Part shown: piece by piece, positions 11,593 to 20,505 of the stretch
How positions within the stretch are numbered: position 1 is the first letter of the stretch
How the letters are laid out: each line of letters begins with the position of its first letter
Origin: an uncultured Sphingomonadaceae bacterium
Lineage (GTDB): Bacteria > Pseudomonadota > Alphaproteobacteria > Sphingomonadales > Sphingomonadaceae
NCBI GenBank assembly: GCA_947497315.1
Contig: CANMFX010000003.1
Coordinates: 434,001-498,000, forward strand
DNA: 64,000 bases
Reading direction: 5' to 3'
The notes under the pieces: generated by a model
What the model saw: the letters and a program-made list of their open reading frames with translations, nothing else
Told to the model about the DNA's origin: nothing
The model's database searches: none
Program-made: the position numbers and the translations under genes

Positions 11593-12372
11593 ATGATACG
11601 TAAAAGCCTGATGCTGATTTACGCCCTCGGTGCCTATGCCCTCAGCATGGCGGTGCTTGTCTACATCATGGGTTTTCTGATCGACTTTGGTGTGCCCAAG
11701 GGGATAGGCGGCCAAAGCGCAACGGATGACGAATCCCTTGCGCTTTGGCCCGCCATATTGGTCAATGCCGGACTGATCGCGCTTTTCGGTCTGCACCATT
11801 CGGTTACTGCGCGGACGTCATTCAAACGCTGGTGGACCAGGGTCATTCCGGCACCGATTGAACGGGCAACCTATCTGTATATGACTGCGGCGATGACGGC
11901 ATTGCTGGTCGTGTTCTGGCAGCCCATTCCGATCACGATATGGCATGTGGAGTCCGCGCTGGCGGCCGGTTTCATCTATGCCGGATATATCAGCATATGG
12001 ACGATGATGGTCGCTGCGACGTTTCACTTTGGCCATTTCGGTTTCCTGGGGCTCGCACAGGCATGGCAGAATTTTCGAAATACCAAACCCGCGCCATCCA
12101 ACATGACCGCGCGTTATCTCTATGCGCTGGTCCGTCATCCGATCAGTCTCGGCTGGATGCTTGCGCCTTTCATGACGCCGCATTTCACGGTCGGCCATTT
12201 GGTTTTTGCAGGTGCGACCTTTACTTACATCCTGATGGCGACACCGTTTGAGGAAGCGGACCTGATTGAGGAGATAGGAGAACCTTATCGCGATTATCGT
12301 GACCGTGTCCCGACTTTTGTCCCGTTTGCCAAGCGTTGGCTGTCCAAAGCAGTTCCGGAGCACAAATTCTGA
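11593..12372 (+). CDS. Integral membrane methyltransferase, MddA-like (methanethiol S-methyltransferase / isoprenylcysteine carboxyl methyltransferase family)
   Basis: 259 aa, multi-TM. LFGLHHSVTARTSFKRWWTRVIPAPIERATY, YALVRHPISLGWMLAPFMTPHFTVGHLVFA and EPYRDYRDRVPTFVPF match the MddA pattern. Confidence 0.72.
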   Translation: MIRKSLMLIYALGAYALSMAVLVYIMGFLIDFGVPKGIGGQSATDDESLALWPAILVNAGLIALFGLHHSVTARTSFKRWWTRVIPAPIERATYLYMTAAMTALLVVFWQPIPITIWHVESALAAGFIYAGYISIWTMMVAATFHFGHFGFLGLAQAWQNFRNTKPAPSNMTARYLYALVRHPISLGWMLAPFMTPHFTVGHLVFAGATFTYILMATPFEEADLIEEIGEPYRDYRDRVPTFVPFAKRWLSKAVPEHKF

Positions 12373-12391
12373 CTGCCTGTCCGGTAAGCAA

Positions 12392-12796
12392 TTATAGGTC
12401 GGCGGGATCTGGCGTATAATAGCCCATGACTGGCTCAACCTTCAAAAGACTTTTGATATGGTCCCAATCTCCCGACGCGACAATGCGATCATAATGTTCG
12501 CCATGAAGTTCTTTTGATGCCCACACTTCCTGCAGCACGAAGGCATTGGGTCTTTCGACATTCCGATAAACGATTGCGGAGACAAATCCCGGCTCCGAAG
12601 CCATGGCCTCGGAAACGCCGGCCATTATTTCCGAAAATTCCGTTAGCCCTCCATCGGTCGCCTCAAAGTTGATGATGAGTGTTACGGGCGCTTCCGCATC
12701 TGAGGCTGCCGGTGCGTTTGCACAGGCTGGGAGCAAGGCGATAGAAAAGACTATCAAGAGGTATTTCAGTATGTTGATCGCTTGATTCTGAATCAT
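12392..12796 (-). CDS. Putative lipoprotein with antibiotic-biosynthesis-monooxygenase (ABM)-like domain
   Basis: 134 aa. Signal/lipobox LLPACANA, then an ABM-like fold (LIINFEATDGGLTEFSEIMAGVSEAMASEPGFVSAIVYRN...FVLQEVWASKELHGEH). Confidence 0.72.
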   Translation of the reverse strand: MIQNQAINILKYLLIVFSIALLPACANAPAASDAEAPVTLIINFEATDGGLTEFSEIMAGVSEAMASEPGFVSAIVYRNVERPNAFVLQEVWASKELHGEHYDRIVASGDWDHIKSLLKVEPVMGYYTPDPADL

Positions 12797-13404
12797 TTGG
12801 GGGACTCCTTTTTTGTAGACCAGAGCGCCTGCGAAGCTTCGTCGGGTGCGGGCCCTAAGCCAGCAACCGCAAGCAGCTCCTCAATAAAGTCTTCGTCTGG
12901 GCGAGCCTTAAGCGTGCCCGAGCTATGCAGTCCAACCCCGCCATGCACGAGCATCCAGTAACGCATCACAGCCCTGCGTTTGTCATCATCGCTGCCTTGG
13001 TCGGGCGCAAGCACGGCTATTGACGTAGCGATCATGGCATCAGCGCCGGTGCGTAATTCGGGCACATTTTCAAACTGTGCGTAACTGCGGTTCATCATGA
13101 TCGTGTAAAGGTGACGGTGGTTCAGTGCGAATGTCGCATAGGTGCGGACAAATTCTGCGGCATTCCTGGTCTTGGCGAGAAGACCGGAAAGCTCATGATA
13201 ACCACCAGCAGCGACAGCCGACAGCAATGCGTCTTTGTCAGCAAAGTGATTGTAAATCGCGCGATGCGCCACACCGATCTTGGTGGCCAGAGATCGCATG
13301 CTCAGCTTCTCTGCGTCGCCCTCATCAATACGCTTGCGTGCAAGGTCGAGCACTGCCTGGCGCAAGTCCCCATGATGATAGTTATCGCGGGATTTTTTGG
13401 TCAA
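12793..13404 (-). CDS. TetR/AcrR family transcriptional regulator
   Basis: 203 aa. N-terminal HTH LSMRSLATKIGVAHRAIYNHFADKDALLSAVA. Overlaps the downstream lipoprotein and upstream thioesterase genes. Confidence 0.9.
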   Translation of the reverse strand: MTKKSRDNYHHGDLRQAVLDLARKRIDEGDAEKLSMRSLATKIGVAHRAIYNHFADKDALLSAVAAGGYHELSGLLAKTRNAAEFVRTYATFALNHRHLYTIMMNRSYAQFENVPELRTGADAMIATSIAVLAPDQGSDDDKRRAVMRYWMLVHGGVGLHSSGTLKARPDEDFIEELLAVAGLGPAPDEASQALWSTKKESPK

Positions 13405-13853
13405 GCTGCCGCTTTCGAAACATGCCAGTCGACTTGCATGGTCGCGACTTCTTCTTCCGCCTCGTCACGCATGGAAACTTCCACGGCAAACTGGACCCTG
13501 CCAGCTTCATCCAGCGCGCTCAGCAGATTTTCTGCTGGTTGGGATAGTTTCGCAAAAGCGCGGATCGGACCCTTGGCCACTTTTACATATCGGATGGAGG
13601 CATTGGCGGCCACCGGCCTTACCGTCATCAGAACCGATACAAAACCTCCCGCCATCGCGGCACCGGATGCCGCTTCGCCGAGCGTAAACAGCGCGCCGGC
13701 ATGCTGGCTGCCAATGTGGTTGAGCGTCACGTCCTGCGCAGGCAGCAATGCTTCGCCCACGCCATCTTCTATTGAAATCAGCTCAACCCCGGTATGGTTG
13801 GCAAATGGAACGGATTGGGAAATGCTTTCCCGGATCATGTCATATGGTGTCAT
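13401..13853 (-). CDS. Hotdog-fold thioesterase (PaaI/DUF4442-like)
   Basis: Start set at the ATG at 13853 (MTPYDMIRESISQ) because the longer ORF would run through the promoter and operator. NHIGSQHAGALFTLGEAASGAAMAG is hotdog-like. Confidence 0.8.
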   Translation of the reverse strand: MTPYDMIRESISQSVPFANHTGVELISIEDGVGEALLPAQDVTLNHIGSQHAGALFTLGEAASGAAMAGGFVSVLMTVRPVAANASIRYVKVAKGPIRAFAKLSQPAENLLSALDEAGRVQFAVEVSMRDEAEEEVATMQVDWHVSKAAA

Positions 13854-13863
13854 AGCGGCCCTT

Positions 13864-13882
13864 ATATATCCAGTGGATATAT
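13864..13882. promoter_or_regulatory. Palindromic operator ATATATCCA-G-TGGATATAT, putative TetR site
   Basis: Perfect 9+1+9 inverted repeat, 11 bp upstream of the thioesterase ATG. Core shared with 10088-10102. Confidence 0.78.
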
Positions 13883-13910
13883 TTATCGCAGGCAGATGCG
13901 GGATTGTCAA
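13882..13910 (-). promoter_or_regulatory. Sigma70-like promoter (minus strand) TTGACA-N17-GATAAA
   Basis: Reverse complement: TTGACA (13910-13905), 17 nt, GATAAA (13887-13882), immediately followed by the operator. Confidence 0.6.
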
Positions 13911-13971
13911 TCGAAGACTTTTTTATAGGCCGGAACGAGAGAGGGCTACTCCAATTTCCTGACTTGGCGAA

Positions 13972-16110
13972 TCAAGCCGCACTCACCCGCACTGGAATCG
14001 CGCTTTGCACAGCCTGACCGGTAATCGGATCAAGATGATCATTATCGACAATCAACCGGTTGGTCGATCCGCCCTTTGTCATCACATCATCCTTGCCTGC
14101 CTCGCTGTCGCCAAAAGCATGGCTCATCGATATCACACCGGGGCGGACTTTTTCGTCTGCTTTGGCCATGCCGAAGATGGATGCAGTAGGGGAGGTGATT
14201 TCGATGATCGCGCCATCGTCAATGCCGGCCTTGGCCATGTCATCGGGATTGATAAAGGCCGGATTAGTTGGCATTTTCTCGACAAGTTTCGGGAAGGGAT
14301 GGCCGTTGCTGTTGTAGCGATGCTTGGACCGGCGGGAAATCAGGCGGAAGTCAAAGCCATCTTTCACCGGATCATTGGTCGCATAGTCGATCAGTTCGCT
14401 CGGCATAGCTCCGGCATTGAGATCAAAACGATTCTCGCTATCCGGGTCAGCGGGGCCAACGACTGGGTGTAGCTCGTCATAAGTGATCGCCGCGCCCTTG
14501 CGCTCCAGCGCCGCTGCATCGGCTTTCGCCTTGCTGGGTTTTAGCAACGAACCTTCGGTGATCAGGTCGAGAACGGTCGCCTTGTCGGGGCATTCGTCCA
14601 TTGAAACCGGACCGCCGGGATAGTTCATTTCAATGCCCATATGCTTGGCTAGCCACCAGAGCATTTCATATTCATCCATCGTGTCGCCGGGCGTTGGAAC
14701 CATGGCTTCGGTATAATGGGCGTAGGCCTCTTCTGTGAACGCATCGGAGACATTGTTAATGTCTTCCCGCTCCAGACACATGCTGGGCGCGAGGATGATG
14801 TCAGCACGCTTGGCGCTGGCGGACATCCATGGATCGATCTGGATGAAAAGTTCGCATTCATCCAGTGCGCGGCGGACTTTTTGCTGGTCCGGAAATGCGA
14901 TTTCGGGATTGCCGCCGATTGAGATCAGCGCCTTTACCTGACCTTCGCCAGGCGTGAGGATCTCATCCGCCAGTACATTGCAGGGCATTTCCTTGCCCAA
15001 CATGCCCAGGCCGCGAATACGGGATTTGGCAAAGCCTTCACCGAACAACGGTGTGGGCGGGGCAACCTGAGCTATTTTGGGCGCGCCGCTGAGCGGATTG
15101 AAAACCATCGGCGCGGAAACCTTTTCGCCTTCCTGATTGAAACGTGCGCATAGGATGTTCAGCGACGCGACCAGATATTCGGTCAGCGTGCCATTGCCCG
15201 CCATCTCCGGACCGGTGCCGGTGACAACGCGGCCTTTGTTTGCGCCAGCAAACATGCGGGCTGCCTTGACCAGCTCGTCTTTGTCCACCCCGGCGCGCTG
15301 TGCAGCGACATCGGGTGTCATCGATTTGACGGCAGCTTCCAGCTCCTCAACGCCATCAACATGGGCGGCGACGAAATTCTGGTCATAGAGTTTCTCGGCA
15401 AAGATGACATTGAGCATGCCAGCGAGCAGGGCAGGGTCTTCGCCCGGTTTTACCGGTAGGTAAACGTCTGCCAACCGTCCCATGTCGCTGACCCGCGGGT
15501 CGGCAACAATCACCTTCAGACCACGTTCCTTGGCATCGCGCAGGCCGCGAGACGGCGAGGATGTCGGCATGCCTCCGGAATAGTGGGAGACGATCGGATT
15601 GTTACCAACAAACATCGCGACATCTGATTCCGTAAAGGCATTACCGCCACCCATCCACATGCCATAGCGGGCCGTGGTGAACACTTTGGCGGGTTGGTCA
15701 ACCGTAACACTGGTATACCAGTTGCGAGAGCCAATGCCCTGCGCAAAGGCGTAAGATGTACCAAGCACAGCACTGTTTTGAAACGCATTGGTGCCGCAAT
15801 AGACCGCTACGCTGTGGGGACCGTGTTCCTCGACCATCTTTTTCATCTGCGCGCCGGCCAGTGCCAAGGCGTCTGCCGTTGCAATGTCCTTGAACGTGCC
15901 ATCTTCCTGACGGATTTTGCTGGTGATCATCCGGTCGGGCAGGTTGTGCATATCGGTGAGCTGACGACCCTTGATACAGGTATAGCCGTTGAACAAATGA
16001 TCTTCCTTGTCGCCGCGCACGGCAACGACCTTGTCATCTTCAACATCCACCAGCATCGCGCAGCTGGCATGACAAAAACGGCAAAAACTTCTCTTGGTCT
16101 CAACGGCCAT
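13972..16110 (-). CDS. Molybdopterin-dependent oxidoreductase (DMSO reductase superfamily) with [4Fe-4S] motif
   Basis: 712 aa. CRFCHASCAMLV...NGYTCIKG cluster-binding motif, VADPRVSDMGRLADVYLPVKPGEDPALLAGML, C-terminal Mo-cofactor dinucleotide-binding-like domain. Confidence 0.9.
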   Translation of the reverse strand: MAVETKRSFCRFCHASCAMLVDVEDDKVVAVRGDKEDHLFNGYTCIKGRQLTDMHNLPDRMITSKIRQEDGTFKDIATADALALAGAQMKKMVEEHGPHSVAVYCGTNAFQNSAVLGTSYAFAQGIGSRNWYTSVTVDQPAKVFTTARYGMWMGGGNAFTESDVAMFVGNNPIVSHYSGGMPTSSPSRGLRDAKERGLKVIVADPRVSDMGRLADVYLPVKPGEDPALLAGMLNVIFAEKLYDQNFVAAHVDGVEELEAAVKSMTPDVAAQRAGVDKDELVKAARMFAGANKGRVVTGTGPEMAGNGTLTEYLVASLNILCARFNQEGEKVSAPMVFNPLSGAPKIAQVAPPTPLFGEGFAKSRIRGLGMLGKEMPCNVLADEILTPGEGQVKALISIGGNPEIAFPDQQKVRRALDECELFIQIDPWMSASAKRADIILAPSMCLEREDINNVSDAFTEEAYAHYTEAMVPTPGDTMDEYEMLWWLAKHMGIEMNYPGGPVSMDECPDKATVLDLITEGSLLKPSKAKADAAALERKGAAITYDELHPVVGPADPDSENRFDLNAGAMPSELIDYATNDPVKDGFDFRLISRRSKHRYNSNGHPFPKLVEKMPTNPAFINPDDMAKAGIDDGAIIEITSPTASIFGMAKADEKVRPGVISMSHAFGDSEAGKDDVMTKGGSTNRLIVDNDHLDPITGQAVQSAIPVRVSAA

Positions 16111-16264
16111 AATATTCTCCTACGGCCGCGAGTTTATCATGGGCAGCGACAGGAGCGACTGACAAAACTGTTTGGATCATCTGGCAGAAAAACCGCCGGT
16201 GTCGGAGCGCCTGTTTTCCCAATATCATATATGTTAGGTGAGGCGCGGGAGATGGGAACCGACA

Positions 16265-17110
16265 ATGTCATTGATAAGCGACTTTATCGCGGGACGAACG
16301 CCGCCGGATTTATATGAAACCTATCTATCAAAGGGGCTGTTCATGCCTTGGGCCGATCCGCTTATTGAGGTTGTTGCGGCTTCGGGCGCCTGTCTCGATA
16401 TTGCTTGTGGCACGGGCGTCATTTCCCGCAAGCTTTCTGATTTGCCTGAGGTAGCAACAATATCGTCGATAGATGTTGCACCACCAATGATCGCCAAGGC
16501 GGAAGCCCTGCAACGGGAAAAAGATTATGCGCCGCGCGCGAAGTTTCAGGTTGCGAGCGCCCTCGAATTACCATTTGATGATGACATTTTTGATGTGGCG
16601 CTGTGTCAGCAGGGGTTGCAGTTCTTCCCCGACAAAGTGTTGGCATTGCGCGAAGCGGCGCGGGTGTTAAAGCCTGGCGGCCATTTGGGGGCTGCTGTCT
16701 GGACTTCAACGCATGACGGTAATCCGGTCTTTGGCGCTTTCGAAGATATATTGGCGCGCAACATCGGCAGTGATATCGTTCCGATCGCGCCATTCTCTTA
16801 TGGCGATCCGGAGGAGATCCGGTCGGTCGCCGAGCAAGCCGGACTTGACGTACAAGCGGTTGAGCGCCGGGAGATGATCACGACGTTGCCAGCGGTGCGG
16901 GACTTTGTGCTGTTCGACGTAATCTTTCTTGGCCGTCCGGATGCCGACGGCGCGTTGCAAGCGGTCATTGATCCGGAAGATGACGCGGCGGACGAACTGA
17001 TCGAGACGATTATCGCGGAGTTAACCGATGCGGTGCGCCAATATGCGCAAGATGACGGAACGTTAAAATCGCCAACCACCACTCATTTTCTTTTGGCGAA
17101 AAGTGCCTAA
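16265..17110 (+). CDS. Class I SAM-dependent methyltransferase
   Basis: GACLDIACGTGVISRKL motif I, VALCQQGLQFFPDK, AARVLKPGGHLGAAVW. Start at MSLISDFIAG. Confidence 0.85.
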   Translation: MSLISDFIAGRTPPDLYETYLSKGLFMPWADPLIEVVAASGACLDIACGTGVISRKLSDLPEVATISSIDVAPPMIAKAEALQREKDYAPRAKFQVASALELPFDDDIFDVALCQQGLQFFPDKVLALREAARVLKPGGHLGAAVWTSTHDGNPVFGAFEDILARNIGSDIVPIAPFSYGDPEEIRSVAEQAGLDVQAVERREMITTLPAVRDFVLFDVIFLGRPDADGALQAVIDPEDDAADELIETIIAELTDAVRQYAQDDGTLKSPTTTHFLLAKSA

Positions 17111-17766
17111 AACTCCACGCCCATGGCATCGGCGACAAAACCCATAAGCGGGGCGACCTTTTCAAACTGGGCCTCCACAGCATCCTCAAACTTGGCGGAC
17201 GTTGCGAGCTTCTCGTCGGCATCTTGAAAACTGAAAAAGCTTTTGCGGCGCAGGTCGTCGATTAAGGGATGGTCGGGATCGAAGCCCTTGGGTGCGCGCA
17301 CCAATTGATCACCGCGAAGATCAAGGCCTTCGATCGCTTCTTCCCAGCGAGCAGGCTTGTCGACGATACGTTGACGGATACTACGGAGCGCTTCACCCTG
17401 CGGACCCCAGACACCGCCGCCAAAAAAGACTTCTCCGGGGCCGAGGTGAACATAAAATCCGGGTGCGTGGGCATCCTTGCCCGCTTTGTGGCGAAACTGG
17501 CATCCGACATGGGTTTTATAGGGGCTCTTGTCCTTAGAAAAACGCGTGTCGCGATAGATGCGAAAGCGGCTGCCGCCATTGGGGCGCGGATCGACCGTTA
17601 TATGGGGACTTATGGCCGCGACCCGGGGTGCCATATTGATAATGAAATCGGTGACCGGATCGACTACCTCTGTTTCATAGCGTTTCTTGCGCGCCTTGAA
17701 CCACTCGCGGTCGTTATTCTGTTCCAGTTCCCGCAGAAAATCGAAAAGTTCCGGGCCAATCATCAC
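17107..17766 (-). CDS. DUF2461 / TIGR02453 family protein
   Basis: 219 aa. FLRELEQNNDREWFKARKKRYE...RIYRDTRFSKDKSPYKTHVG is characteristic of DUF2461. Confidence 0.85.
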   Translation of the reverse strand: MMIGPELFDFLRELEQNNDREWFKARKKRYETEVVDPVTDFIINMAPRVAAISPHITVDPRPNGGSRFRIYRDTRFSKDKSPYKTHVGCQFRHKAGKDAHAPGFYVHLGPGEVFFGGGVWGPQGEALRSIRQRIVDKPARWEEAIEGLDLRGDQLVRAPKGFDPDHPLIDDLRRKSFFSFQDADEKLATSAKFEDAVEAQFEKVAPLMGFVADAMGVEF

Positions 17767-17812
17767 AGTCTCCCAAAATGGAATACCAATTTGTCAGCCC
17801 GGAACAGGGGAG

Positions 17813-18268
17813 TCAATTCAGGCCGCTATCCCAATTTTCAAACTGCCGGTTGCCGATAAAGCCAATAGCCTGAACGCCGGAACGTTTGACCGTGGCTATG
17901 GTGTAATCAAATATCTCATAGCGCGCATTGGCATCGGTCTGCATATGGAGCTGTGGCTTGTCGGGATCCTTGAGCATGGTTGCTAGACGCGACTTAAGCT
18001 GCGTTTCATTTACAGCTTCACCGTTCCAAAGAGTCAGTCCGGCATTGTTTATGCGTAAAAGGTTGACCTTTGGCGGTTCGCCAGTCCCCGGGATCGGCGG
18101 CGGTAAAGCGACCTCGACTTTGTGGGTAGCGATGGGAATGGAGAGCATCAGCATGACCAAGAGGACCAGAAGCACATCGATGAGCGGTGTGATATTCAGT
18201 TGCGACATCGGCTGGCTGTTGGAAGCGCGGATACCATGTTGGCGAAACTTTGGTCGATAAGTTGGCAT
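17813..18268 (-). CDS. Biopolymer transport protein ExbD/TolR family
   Basis: 151 aa. MSQLNITPLIDVLLVLLVMLMLSIPIATHKVEVALP. Confidence 0.9.
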   Translation of the reverse strand: MPTYRPKFRQHGIRASNSQPMSQLNITPLIDVLLVLLVMLMLSIPIATHKVEVALPPPIPGTGEPPKVNLLRINNAGLTLWNGEAVNETQLKSRLATMLKDPDKPQLHMQTDANARYEIFDYTIATVKRSGVQAIGFIGNRQFENWDSGLN

Positions 18269-18391
18269 TTTATCTCTCTCCCGTTTTGATTATTACTCCA
18301 ATAAACGATTGTAATGATATAACATCATATATAAATTAATGAGTTATGCAAGTTTGGTGGTCGATCGACGGTCGTCCAGCCTATTGTAGTT

Positions 18392-19099
18392 CTAGCGTGA
18401 CACTCGGCGCAGGTTGCTATGCGTTCGGGTTGTTTTTTCGTCGAAACTCTTGCCGAGTGCGGAGCCTGAAACCGCGACTTTGGAGCTCTTTACATAGGTC
18501 CGCCCGTCTGGCGCTCTGGCGCAACTTGTTTGTAGATCAAACTGATTGATACGAGCAAAAATGACTGGCTTGAACGATTTCGAGGCCGTCAGGCTGTAGG
18601 TCAATATCGCAGGCGCCTTTTTGTCCACTGTGACCCGTCCGGTCAGATGCTTGACAAATTTCTTGCTGGCCTTTTCTTCCGGGTCCGGTAGCGGCTTGAA
18701 GGCGTAGGTCGCAGTCGTGGCGGTTTGACTGACGAGCCGTGCGCTTGCCGGAATGCTTTTCGCCATCTCGCTGCACCAAAAGCCCTTGTAGCCATTATTT
18801 TCGATCTCCTTGACGGCTTTTTTAAACTCATCTGTCCAGGTGGATTTTGCCGGTCGAGATACCTTTACCCGCTGACCAGCCGGGCGGCTGGGATTGATCC
18901 GCCCGGCTGCATTCATTTCGCGCGTCACATAGCTGATATCATAAGAATAGGCCGGGCCGTTTTCTGCTGCGTTCAGCGCGCGTTTTAACGGTGTCTGTGC
19001 CATGGCGGGGGCGGATGCAGGCAAGCAAGATGAAATCAGCGCCAGATGCAGCGATACGGAGCGGAGAGAGAGTTTCATTGTAGCTTTTCCGTTTTTCAA
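18392..19099 (-). CDS. Hypothetical secreted protein
   Basis: 235 aa with a signal peptide-like N-terminus (LALISSCLPASAPAMAQ). Confidence 0.6.
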   Translation of the reverse strand: MKNGKATMKLSLRSVSLHLALISSCLPASAPAMAQTPLKRALNAAENGPAYSYDISYVTREMNAAGRINPSRPAGQRVKVSRPAKSTWTDEFKKAVKEIENNGYKGFWCSEMAKSIPASARLVSQTATTATYAFKPLPDPEEKASKKFVKHLTGRVTVDKKAPAILTYSLTASKSFKPVIFARINQFDLQTSCARAPDGRTYVKSSKVAVSGSALGKSFDEKTTRTHSNLRRVSR

Positions 19100-19223
19100 C
19101 TTGCAGATTTTGATCGCATATCAATAGAAACAGGACGAACCTGTAATGTCAAAACCGCAATGCGTTTGTTTAGGGTTATCTATTCCGGCTTGGTACCAGA
19201 GCGTTTTGTCGCGACAAAACAGC

Positions 19224-20366
19224 TCAGATCGGCCCGTCGGGGTTTTCAATGGTTATGAAGTCCCTGATCTCTACTGAGCTGGGACCAAGAGTTATGGGGT
19301 TCTTGACACCCGGCAAGACGCAGATGTCGAACAGCTCTGTAATCGCACCGTCGAAACGCAACCATTGGGCAACATCGCCGCTGGCCAAAGATGTTATTTG
19401 AATGCCGCACCATGGGTCAGCGTCCTTTTCTTTCATCCTGTTGTCGAGCTCCAAGCCTTCGAAACGTTCATGGCGCGGCTTGGACAATGTCACAAAGGCA
19501 TGCTCATTGTGAAAAGCCAGCCCTCTCAAAAAACCGGGGAAGAAAGCAAAGGGTGTGAAGCTGTTATCGGCGGGATCTAGCCACCCCAGTTCACCCGTGC
19601 CTGAGTTTAACAGCCAGACCTTGCCATCATATACGCGCGGGCTATGCGGCATGGACAGTCCATCGGTCAGGATTTTGTTGCTGTCCACATCGATCACAAC
19701 TCCGCCATCATGCCGGCGATCGCGCCAGCCATCAATCACATCAGATTTGCAAACAGCGCTCACATATTTAGGCTCGCCTTCGACCATTGCCAATCCGTTG
19801 AGGTGGCAGCGGTCCTCCGGCGCCAGTTTGGAGATGAAATCCGGTTTCCAGATGGGTTTGAAGCTGTGCGTTACACTGGGCTCGCACAAACAGCTATGAC
19901 GCGTATTTACGAAAACAATATGACCGTTTTTGCGGATACCGATTTCGTGAATATCAACATTGCCCGTGGTCTGCATGTTGCGGGGAACATAGACTTTGTC
20001 ATGTGCATTGTTTGCCAACTGATCGGGCGCCAGCACATTTTCCATGCGGACCACCTGAGTCAGTGTTCCCAGGTAAATGCGGTCGGCATTACCGGTTAAA
20101 CCCATGGCTTGGGGATAGAGGGCCTCATGCAAAGCCAGCTTGCCATCTGCCCCGCGGCCGACCAGATAAAGCCGACCGGTCTGGTAAGAGGTGAAACCTA
20201 TCGAGATATTATTGGCCGCGAGAAATCCGGCCAGACCTTGTGAGAAACTAATGTCAATCTTACCGACTTCTTCTGCCGGTGTGGGGGGTGCCTGGGTCGG
20301 TTTGTTGGTGGTGCCTGGTTCTACGGTTTTTGTATCACTCACGCCAAGCCCCCGATCCCAAATCAC
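19224..20366 (-). CDS. TIGR03032 family protein
   Basis: 380 aa. FSQGLAGFLAANNISIGFTSYQTGRLYLVG...ALYPQAMGLTGNADRIYLGTLTQVVRMEN. Start uncertain. Confidence 0.75.
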   Translation of the reverse strand: MIWDRGLGVSDTKTVEPGTTNKPTQAPPTPAEEVGKIDISFSQGLAGFLAANNISIGFTSYQTGRLYLVGRGADGKLALHEALYPQAMGLTGNADRIYLGTLTQVVRMENVLAPDQLANNAHDKVYVPRNMQTTGNVDIHEIGIRKNGHIVFVNTRHSCLCEPSVTHSFKPIWKPDFISKLAPEDRCHLNGLAMVEGEPKYVSAVCKSDVIDGWRDRRHDGGVVIDVDSNKILTDGLSMPHSPRVYDGKVWLLNSGTGELGWLDPADNSFTPFAFFPGFLRGLAFHNEHAFVTLSKPRHERFEGLELDNRMKEKDADPWCGIQITSLASGDVAQWLRFDGAITELFDICVLPGVKNPITLGPSSVEIRDFITIENPDGPI

Positions 20367-20505
20367 TTTCAGTTGGAACAGTGGTTAGGCAATAGCCCCT
20401 GATTGGCAAGCCAAATTTCACTCCCTAACCGCGTGCAGAGGAAGGGCAGTCCGGCGGCTGCCTTATCCCGAAAGTGGAGCTGGAACGCGTCGGATGGTCG
20501 CATTA

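Noticed and set aside
13854-13910. N-terminal extension of the thioesterase ORF to 13910
   Set aside because: It would translate through the TTGACA/GATAAA promoter and the palindromic operator; the ATG at 13853 is a better start.
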